Assembly: GCA_946886675.1 (NCBI GenBank)
Contig: CAMPIZ010000121.1
Coordinates: 1 to 5,833, forward strand
Source of the DNA: an uncultured Flavobacterium sp.
Lineage (GTDB): Bacteria; Bacteroidota; Bacteroidia; Flavobacteriales; Flavobacteriaceae
Direction: 5' to 3'
Length of the DNA: 5,833 nt
Below are positions 1 to 4,332 of this stretch, in pieces; the first letter of the stretch is position 1, and each line of letters opens with the position of its first letter. The notes beneath the pieces are model-generated. The model was not told the DNA's origin. It made no database searches and worked only from the letters and a program-made list of their open reading frames with translations. The position numbers were made by a program, and so were the translations under genes.

Positions 1-473
1 CCTCCTGCTGAATCCATAACAATTTTACCATTCAGGTCATAAATTAGAATTCTTTCTATAACTGTACCTGCATTAACCGTTAAAACATCTGTTACAGGAT
101 TAGGATAAAATTCAAATTCAGGTTTATTAATATCATCTATCCCAAGCTGCTCCTGTACTGTAATAGTACCTTGCATGGCCGGGTGCACCTCACACTCATA
201 AGGGTTTGTACCTTCCATAGTAAAAGTATAAGAAAAAGTTTGCCCAATACCAGTAAGAATACCGCTGTCAAAGGTTTCCATACTGCCGTTCATGCTTGTT
301 ACAGAGTGTGGATGATTTGTGCTCCATGTCCACATTACAGTATCTCCTACATCTACAGTCATAGAAGCCTGCTCCTGTGTAATACCTACACCCCAGTTAT
401 TTATATGGTGGGTAGTTTGTGCAGCTGCACCCAATGTGGCAGCCAGTGCCAATAATAGTAGTGTTCTTTTCAT
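1..473 (-). CDS. Secreted plastocyanin-like (cupredoxin) copper protein with T9SS sorting domain, 3' end cut off by window edge
   Basis: The reading frame is open from the ATG at 473 to the left edge, giving 157 codons with no stop. It starts with a signal peptide: Lys-Arg at residues 2-3, a Leu/Ala-rich core at 5-17, and probable cleavage after about Ala18. Residues about 25-107 form one cupredoxin domain. The motif NHPHSV at 53-58 supplies the first copper histidine, probably His56. The segment YECEVHPAMQG at 92-102 supplies Cys94, His97 and Met100, so a complete type 1 (blue) copper site is present. After a short linker, residues 120-157 begin with YPNP and continue to IYDLNGKIV, which is typical of the Bacteroidota T9SS type A sorting domain; its C-terminal end lies outside the window. 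The protein is probably exported by Sec, then moved across the outer membrane by T9SS, and may act in electron transfer or copper binding at the surface. Its redox partner is unknown. It is separated from the potassium-channel gene by a terminator, so it is probably transcribed alone or with genes to the left. Confidence 0.86.
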   Translation of the reverse strand, partial: MKRTLLLLALAATLGAAAQTTHHINNWGVGITQEQASMTVDVGDTVMWTWSTNHPHSVTSMNGSMETFDSGILTGIGQTFSYTFTMEGTNPYECEVHPAMQGTITVQEQLGIDDINKPEFEFYPNPVTDVLTVNAGTVIERILIYDLNGKIVMDSAG

Positions 474-559
474 GTGCTTTTAATTTTTGGTGATTAGTTC
501 AGTTTTTACGTTAATTGCTTTTATTATACAATATTACACTACAAAGTAATTACATAAAA

Positions 560-602
560 AAATGACAGGATACACCTATTTAGCATAGGCTTCCTGTCAT
601 TT
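560..602 (-). terminator. Rho-independent terminator of the potassium channel gene
   Basis: An 11-bp perfect stem pairs 560-570 (AAATGACAGGA) with 592-602. A second 5-bp stem inside it pairs CCTAT at 575-579 with ATAGG at 585-589 around a 5-nt loop. Read on the minus strand, the stem runs into a seven-T tract and begins 31 nt after the channel stop codon. The plus strand has only a short T run after the stem, so the orientation fits the minus-strand gene. Confidence 0.85.
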
Positions 603-630
603 AGTATTTAGCAATTCTTATTTAGTATTT
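599..630. repeat. Short 11-bp direct repeat ATTTAGTATTT
   Basis: ATTTAGTATTT occurs at 599-609 and again at 620-630, with starts 21 bp apart, which is about two helical turns. Both copies lie between the channel stop codon and its terminator hairpin, and the first copy overlaps the stem. The spacing would suit a dimeric binding site, but in such AT-rich DNA the repeat may be chance or a small local duplication. No function is assigned. Confidence 0.35.
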
Positions 631-632
631 GC

Positions 633-1592
633 CTATAGCGCTACTTTATTAAAGGAATTGATTTTCTCAAGTTGGAGAATAGTAGTTGTATTAGTTTCAT
701 TCTCGGTGTACATCATTTCAAATTTTGCGCCATAAACAACTTCGCTAAATGTATAGGATGTTGTAGCTGCAACCGTTGAACTGAACAAATCATCAAAAGC
801 TTTTACATAAACTATAACCTCGCCCTCAAAAGCTTCAAAATCTTCACGGCTAAAGCCATAAAAAGGGCTGTCTTCAGTTATAGGATGCACTAAGGTCCAG
901 CTTAGGGTAAGCGAATTAATTTTTTGTAACTCAAGCCCCAGCGTATAAAACTTATTCACCATACGCCCATTTTCGTTAATGCTCATGCCCAGCGTCATTC
1001 TGGCTTCAGCATCTAAAAGTGTCGTATTTTTAAAAGGAGCCATTCTAATCATAAATGCAGTCATATCACGATAGGGAGCGATTAGTGCATTATCTGAAAA
1101 TTTAAGATAAGCCTTAGGCCTGCTAAAACGCCCATAAAACAAACCTGTAGCAATGGCAAAGCTAAGAAGGCCGATAAGCGCCTCTGTTGCCGCCAGTGCA
1201 CTTGTAAGGAAACCATTGGGACTAATGTGGCCATATCCCACAGTTGTAAAAGTTTGCGCGCTAAAAAAATAGGCCTTACCAAACTTTAACCATTCAGAGC
1301 CATCTCCTCCCACTCCGTCAAGATACTCTATGCCTATTAAATAATACATAGAGGCAAACACAAAATTAATACCGGCATAAAATGTAAACAATACACCTAT
1401 AAACTTCCAGGCAGGCATGGTAAGCATGGTATGATACCAGCTTGTTCTTTCCAAAAAGGGTATCCCCCTCTTTTCTATATTTGCCGTACCATCTTTATTT
1501 ATAAACCTACCTCCATAACTATCAGGGTTAGTACCAAAACCGGTATCTGTATTAGATTTCGCCTTACTGTTTATTTTTTTAAGAACACCCAT
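633..1592 (-). CDS. KirBac-type inward-rectifier potassium channel
   Basis: This 319-residue protein has the full bacterial Kir architecture and a normal length for the family. A cytoplasmic N-terminus of about 45 residues leads to an amphipathic slide helix at about 47-60. TM1 spans about 62-86 and the pore helix about 107-117. The potassium selectivity filter TVGYG is at 117-121, and TM2 spans about 130-153. TM2 is followed by GRFSRPKA (154-161) and then FSDNALIAPY, a conserved entry to the cytoplasmic immunoglobulin-like IRK domain (about 165-319). That domain includes the family signature LVHPITEDSPFYGFS at 234-248. The protein should form a tetrameric inner-membrane potassium channel. 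Counting 18 residues from Gly141 to Pro159, as in Kir2.1 and KirBac1.1, places Glu137 at the position equivalent to the KirBac1.1 pore glutamate and Phe145 at the rectification-controller position (Asp172 in Kir2.1). Strong polyamine rectification is therefore unlikely; that alignment was made from memory. The gene has its own terminator and is not obviously linked in function to its neighbours. Confidence 0.95.
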   Translation of the reverse strand: MGVLKKINSKAKSNTDTGFGTNPDSYGGRFINKDGTANIEKRGIPFLERTSWYHTMLTMPAWKFIGVLFTFYAGINFVFASMYYLIGIEYLDGVGGDGSEWLKFGKAYFFSAQTFTTVGYGHISPNGFLTSALAATEALIGLLSFAIATGLFYGRFSRPKAYLKFSDNALIAPYRDMTAFMIRMAPFKNTTLLDAEARMTLGMSINENGRMVNKFYTLGLELQKINSLTLSWTLVHPITEDSPFYGFSREDFEAFEGEVIVYVKAFDDLFSSTVAATTSYTFSEVVYGAKFEMMYTENETNTTTILQLEKINSFNKVAL

Positions 1593-1615
1593 TTTATTAA
1601 ACTTGGTTGATACTT

Positions 1616-1623
1616 CAAAAGTA
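1616..1623 (-). promoter_or_regulatory. Candidate -7 promoter element for the potassium channel gene
   Basis: On the minus strand this reads TACTTTTG, a full match to the Bacteroidota -7 consensus TAnnTTTG, and it ends 23 nt before the channel ATG. It lies between the upstream operon's terminator and the start codon, where a promoter is expected. No TTG-type -33 element is visible at the usual 17-23 nt distance, so the call rests on one half of the promoter. Confidence 0.4.
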
Positions 1624-1662
1624 AAAATTAAAGAGAGTAAAAAATCAGTCTTTTAAAATAAA

Positions 1663-1687
1663 AAATCCTGCCTTCAGGGCAGGATTT
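1663..1687 (-). terminator. Rho-independent terminator of the sigma factor/DUF4252 operon
   Basis: A 10-bp perfect stem pairs AAATCCTGCC (1663-1672) with GGCAGGATTT (1678-1687) around a 5-nt loop. On the minus strand it is followed by a T-rich run (ATTTTTTATTTT). It begins 27 nt after the stop codon of the last DUF4252 gene, marking the 3' end of the five-gene operon and separating it from the potassium channel gene. Confidence 0.88.
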
Positions 1688-1714
1688 AATAACTATATTA
1701 ATAGTAAACTAACC

Positions 1715-2266
1715 TTATTTTTTTGTGTCTATAGCATCCAGAGCAGGCTTTAACTGATCCATATCTACACCTGCTTTCTTTATGAGTTCCACAAGTGTAA
1801 GTACATTGTTAGGATTCATATTGTCTCCCAATACCCTTATAATACTGAAACCATTTTCTTTTTGGTGCAGGTACACTACAAACTCATCTATATCGTCGCC
1901 ATCACCAAGCATATTAATGCTTGCCCCCTGTTTTGAAGAACCAAAACGCATAAGCTCCTCATATTCTCCATTTTTAAGGATACTTTTTACATTTTTTGTT
2001 TCAGCTTCATATGTTGCATTGTCCAGAGAATCTTTTTTGTAGACAAGTATATTAAGCTTACGAACAGATTCCAAAGCCTTTTTCTCTTCTGCATTAAGCA
2101 CGGTACTGTCGGTTTTAATTATACCGGTACCCAGGTCGAAGGATACAAAATCTGCTGATTCTGATTTTTCTACAAAATATTTTTGGAGTGAAGGCTTAGA
2201 GTCGCACGATACAAGTGTGAGTGCAACAGCTATTACAACGCTGAACAGATATAAGACAGTTTTCAT
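1715..2266 (-). CDS. DUF4252-domain lipoprotein, third paralogue of the operon
   Basis: This 183-residue protein has a type II (lipoprotein) signal peptide: Lys2, a hydrophobic stretch at 4-19, and a lipobox ending LVSC with the lipidated cysteine at 21. The residues after the cysteine (DSKPSLQ) lack a dense acidic run, so it is more likely anchored facing the periplasm than displayed on the surface. The mature part resembles DUF4252: a Leu/Val-rich N-terminal segment, a KLNILVYKKD strand at 70-79, then EYEELMRFGS at 101-110, equivalent to the LMR motif of the two upstream paralogues, and a strand-rich end with VVYLHQKENGFSIIRVLGDN at 130-149. It is more divergent than the other two and lacks their EETVL-SLTGNF motif. 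Its ATG follows the upstream stop codon by only 2 nt, so translation is probably coupled. It is the last gene of the operon. DUF4252 has no established function. Confidence 0.85.
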   Translation of the reverse strand: MKTVLYLFSVVIAVALTLVSCDSKPSLQKYFVEKSESADFVSFDLGTGIIKTDSTVLNAEEKKALESVRKLNILVYKKDSLDNATYEAETKNVKSILKNGEYEELMRFGSSKQGASINMLGDGDDIDEFVVYLHQKENGFSIIRVLGDNMNPNNVLTLVELIKKAGVDMDQLKPALDAIDTKK

Positions 2267-2268
2267 GA

Positions 2269-2793
2269 TTATGATTTTTTATTGGATGCTTGTTTAATTT
2301 CGTTTCCTCCCGGTATTTTCATGTAATCTGTAAGGAAAGATACTTCCTTAAGGTCAAAGTTACCGGTTAGCGACATAAGCACTGTTTCTTCTTTACCGCC
2401 ATCCATAAACATAAGCAGTTCTCTTACCTGTGAAGATGTAGCGCCTGATTTTACATAGATCTTAATGTTTCTTCCACCTTCATTTATACGCATTAGTTCT
2501 TCAAGCGGATACTTTTTAAGATAAGTGTCTACCGTTTTTTTCATTTCGGCAGAGTGCTTAGAGCTCGAGGTGGTAAACACCTTTAAGTTATCCAGCTTTT
2601 TTACAAGGTTAAGAAACTGCTGTGAGTTTTTGTTGTTGGGGTCTGCCTTAACATTACCCATAAGCTCAAACATTTTCTTAGTTACCAGTACAGATACGAT
2701 TTCATCTTCATCTTCAAACTTGTCAAACATAGACTGCCCGAAAAAAAGTGAAGGCATCAGTACTAAAACAAGCGTTACAATTAACTTTTTCAT
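2269..2793 (-). CDS. DUF4252-domain secreted protein, second paralogue
   Basis: This 174-residue protein has a Sec signal peptide (MKKLIVTLVL, hydrophobic to about residue 18, probable cleavage near Gly19-Gln20). It has no lipobox, so it should be soluble in the periplasm or exported further. The mature protein opens with SMFDKFEDEDEI, followed by a helix-like segment around 38-70. It then has KVFTT at 71-75, YLKKYPLEELMR at 91-102, a KIYVKSG strand at 111-117, RELLMFMDGG at 124-133 and EETVLMSLTGNFDL at 135-148. It ends in a tail that includes KIPGG at 159-163, as usual for DUF4252 proteins. It closely matches the upstream paralogue, including almost identical signal peptides and the EETVL-SLTGNF motif, which points to tandem duplication. 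It is in the middle of the sigma factor operon and 2 nt ahead of the lipoprotein gene. Its function is unknown; a role in the envelope is inferred only from export and operon context. Confidence 0.88.
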   Translation of the reverse strand: MKKLIVTLVLVLMPSLFFGQSMFDKFEDEDEIVSVLVTKKMFELMGNVKADPNNKNSQQFLNLVKKLDNLKVFTTSSSKHSAEMKKTVDTYLKKYPLEELMRINEGGRNIKIYVKSGATSSQVRELLMFMDGGKEETVLMSLTGNFDLKEVSFLTDYMKIPGGNEIKQASNKKS

Positions 2794-2835
2794 TTTTTGT
2801 GGTAATTAAATTAGTTTATGGTGCTTTTTTAATTA

Positions 2836-3282
2836 TTAAAGTTCAAAATTGCCTGTAAGGGATATCAGCACCGTCTCTTCCTTATCTTTTCCCTCTACAA
2901 ACACAAGCATTTCCTGTAAGGTATCAGAAGATTTTTGCCTTGCAAATACCTTCACTTCCTTAGCTTCTTTTTTAAACCTCATAAGCTCATCCATCTTATT
3001 TGATTTCAGGTAGCTTTTTACAGTACTTTTCATTTCTTCCCTATACTTATCGTCTTTGGTGAGAAAGATACGTATACCATCCATTTTTTGCGCTATTTTG
3101 GCAAATTTTTCTGCATCTTTATCCTCAAACTCCAGGCTAAATTCGCCCGCAAGGTCCAGCATTTTCTTATTGATCACTACAACGTCTATACCTTCCTGGT
3201 CTTCAAACTTATCAAATTCCTGTTGTGCATAGAACAAAGTTGGGGCCAAAATTAAAACTAATGTTACTATAAGCTTTTTCAT
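2836..3282 (-). CDS. DUF4252-domain secreted protein, first paralogue, short C-terminus
   Basis: This 148-residue protein has a signal peptide (MKKLIVTLVL, hydrophobic through Phe17, probable cleavage after Ala19) and no lipidation cysteine. The mature protein begins QQEFDKFEDQEGIDVVVINK and has the same landmarks as the next gene. These are RIFLTKDDKY at 71-80, YLKSNKMDELMRFKK at 91-105, KVFARQKS at 111-118, QEMLVFVEGKDKEETVL at 123-139 and SLTGNFEL at 141-148. It stops there on tandem TAA codons, about 26 residues before the end of its paralogue, so the KIPGG-containing tail is absent. The 42 nt that follow do not encode the missing tail in any obvious frame, so this looks like a natural short form rather than a fresh frameshift. 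It starts 4 nt after the stop of the putative anti-sigma gene. Charged residues, mainly Lys and Glu, are abundant. Its function is unknown. Confidence 0.87.
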   Translation of the reverse strand: MKKLIVTLVLILAPTLFYAQQEFDKFEDQEGIDVVVINKKMLDLAGEFSLEFEDKDAEKFAKIAQKMDGIRIFLTKDDKYREEMKSTVKSYLKSNKMDELMRFKKEAKEVKVFARQKSSDTLQEMLVFVEGKDKEETVLISLTGNFEL

Positions 3283-3286
3283 TTTT

Positions 3287-3724
3287 TTACTTTTTAAAGA
3301 TTGTTTTTCTCGAATTTTCGTACTCTTCTAAATAGTACATACTGTTTACCCCTTTATTTACATTTTCAGAAAGCATATTGAGCGCTTTTTGTGTTTCCTG
3401 AAGTGCCACTTCGGGATCATTAAAAGTACCCAGGTCTTCCTCTTCAGGCTGCCTGTTAATAAAGGTGAACACACCCAGCAGTATTACAGTGCTCGCCGCA
3501 ACCGATAGCCACCCCCTATATCGTTTTTTGGGTTTTAATGGCAAAGGTTTTTCAAACTGCTGCCTGCCGGCCTGTGTAAAATATCCAAACATAGGCCTGT
3601 ACTGCTCCAGGTGTGGCGCCACATCCGGTGAAGAAAAATACATCTTAAGCTGTCTTTCTTCAGCAATACTTGTTTCTGCGTTAAAATATTTCTCCAGTAG
3701 TATTTCAATTTGTCCTGATTCCAT
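3287..3724 (-). CDS. Small single-pass membrane protein, probable anti-sigma factor or sigma partner
   Basis: This 145-residue protein has an N-terminal cytoplasmic region (1-70), one transmembrane helix at about 72-89 (WLSVAASTVILLGVFTFI), and a C-terminal periplasmic tail of about 55 residues. The basic stretch KPKKRYRG just before the helix supports an N-in orientation. The N-terminal region (EILLEKYFNAETSIAEERQL, then YFSSPDVAPHLEQY) resembles the helical opening of Bacteroidota anti-sigma-like proteins. It has no cysteines and therefore no zinc-binding HxxxCxxC motif. The tail contains DPEVALQETQKALNMLSENV at 103-122, a probable helix that recurs in proteins of this kind. The ATG at 3724 lies inside the sigma factor gene, giving a 20-nt overlap, so the two are probably translationally coupled. 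Gene order, topology and size make it the likely membrane tether of the sigma factor. That role is inferred; no named anti-sigma domain is certain. Confidence 0.82.
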   Translation of the reverse strand: MESGQIEILLEKYFNAETSIAEERQLKMYFSSPDVAPHLEQYRPMFGYFTQAGRQQFEKPLPLKPKKRYRGWLSVAASTVILLGVFTFINRQPEEEDLGTFNDPEVALQETQKALNMLSENVNKGVNSMYYLEEYENSRKTIFKK

Positions 3725-4220
3725 AATTGTGTGTTTTAGTGAGTTCGTCTCTCAGTGTTTTCCTGGCCCGGGATAATGCTACCCTTACAGCCGTCTCGTT
3801 CATGTCCATTATTCTCGCAATCTCCTCAAACTCATACTGCTCTACATCACGCATCTGCAATATCATGCGCTGCTGTTCCGGCAGTTTATTCATAATCTTT
3901 TCAGCCCACTCCCAGGCGTCCCGGTCTTCCGCCTGCTTTTGCAGTTCCGGCTGCCTGTCGGTATAGTTAGAATGCACTATACGCATCTCGGTAGCCCTTT
4001 TGGATTTCAGCTGGTCAAGGCAGTAATTCTTTGTTATTGTCATTGCCAATGCTTCCACACTGGAGTAGCTGCTTAACCTGCTTTTATTGTTCCATAGCCT
4101 TACCAGCACTTCCTGCGTGGCATCTTCAGCTTCCTCATTACTTACAAGGAGCCTTTTTGCCAGCCGGAAGACCCGGTCTTTAAAAGGAGTGATAATATTT
4201 ATAAACTCCTGCTGATTCAT
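3705..4220 (-). CDS. ECF-type RNA polymerase sigma factor (sigma-70 family)
   Basis: This 171-residue protein has the size and two-domain layout of ECF sigma factors. Sigma-70 region 2 covers about 8-75, with the core-binding and -10 recognition segment AEDATQEVLVRLWNNKSRL at 31-49. A linker of about 35 residues follows. Region 4 covers about 112-162 and begins LPEQQRMILQMRDVEQYEFE (113-132). Its helix-turn-helix, EEIARIMDMNETAVRVALSR at 132-151, recognises the -35 promoter element, and RARKTLRDEL ends it. It directs RNA polymerase to a specific regulon. It is the first gene of a five-gene operon and overlaps the next gene, a probable membrane-bound partner, by 20 nt, the usual arrangement for a sigma/anti-sigma pair that autoregulates. 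The ATG at 4220 gives a normal N-terminus; the next Met in frame (residue 60) would cut region 2. Target promoters cannot be read from the sequence. Confidence 0.94.
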   Translation of the reverse strand: MNQQEFINIITPFKDRVFRLAKRLLVSNEEAEDATQEVLVRLWNNKSRLSSYSSVEALAMTITKNYCLDQLKSKRATEMRIVHSNYTDRQPELQKQAEDRDAWEWAEKIMNKLPEQQRMILQMRDVEQYEFEEIARIMDMNETAVRVALSRARKTLRDELTKTHNYGIRTN

Positions 4221-4273
4221 TATTACAATGTGGTTGTTACTGGTTTATAAATGGAAGACGAACGTTATTATTT

Positions 4274-4284
4274 TTTGTTACAAA
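4274..4284. promoter_or_regulatory. Palindrome TTTGTTACAAA in the divergent intergenic region
   Basis: The 11-bp sequence is a perfect inverted repeat (TTTGT and ACAAA) around a central T at 4279. It sits in the 112-bp gap between the sigma factor operon (minus) and the S41 peptidase gene (plus). It places a TTTG, like the Bacteroidota -33 element, on each strand. It could be a pair of back-to-back promoter elements or an operator site. The minus-strand copy has no good -7 partner: the best is TAACGTTC at 4267-4260, with two mismatches and only 13 nt of spacing. Confidence 0.4.
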
Positions 4285-4307
4285 TAATATTAAAAATATT
4301 AAATTTA
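4274..4307 (+). promoter_or_regulatory. Candidate promoter of the S41 peptidase gene
   Basis: TTTG at 4274-4277 matches the Bacteroidota -33 element, and TAAATTTA at 4300-4307 matches the -7 consensus TAnnTTTG except for the last base. The spacing is 22 nt, at the long end of what is usual. Transcription would begin near 4313, leaving a leader of about 20 nt before the ATG at 4333. The surrounding DNA is very AT-rich, so chance matches are possible. Confidence 0.4.
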
Positions 4308-4332
4308 CGTTTTTATAATTAAATCGCTATTA

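Noticed and set aside
171..455. Plus-strand open frame of 94 codons
   Set aside because: It is fully antisense to the cupredoxin gene, whose signal peptide, copper ligands and sorting domain are clear. The translation is rich in Cys, His and Ser with no recognisable domain.
523..545. Possible promoter for the cupredoxin gene on the minus strand (TTTG at 545-542 and TATAAT at 528-523)
   Set aside because: The spacing of 13 nt is too short for either promoter type, and TATAAT is not the usual Bacteroidota -7 element. The AT-rich DNA gives such matches by chance.
1082..1282. Minus-strand open frame of 66 codons inside the potassium channel gene
   Set aside because: It is an alternative frame within the conserved pore and TM2 coding region of the channel; it is a shadow with no domain or own start signals.
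1782..2042. Plus-strand open frame of 86 codons opposite the DUF4252 lipoprotein gene
   Set aside because: It is antisense to a well-supported lipoprotein gene in a compact operon. The Ser- and Leu-rich composition is that of a reverse-complement shadow.
2525..2809. Plus-strand open frame of 94 codons opposite the second DUF4252 gene
   Set aside because: It is a reverse-strand shadow of a gene with a clear signal peptide and family motifs.
2794..2835. Possible remnant of the missing C-terminal tail of the first DUF4252 gene, suggesting a frameshift
   Set aside because: The 42 nt after the tandem stops do not encode anything like the paralogue's tail in any frame I could read, so a frameshift is not supported.
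3465..3966. Two plus-strand open frames (3465-3776 and 3727-3966) opposite the sigma factor and membrane protein genes
   Set aside because: Both are Ser/Cys-rich shadows antisense to an ECF sigma factor and its overlapping partner; no motif supports them.
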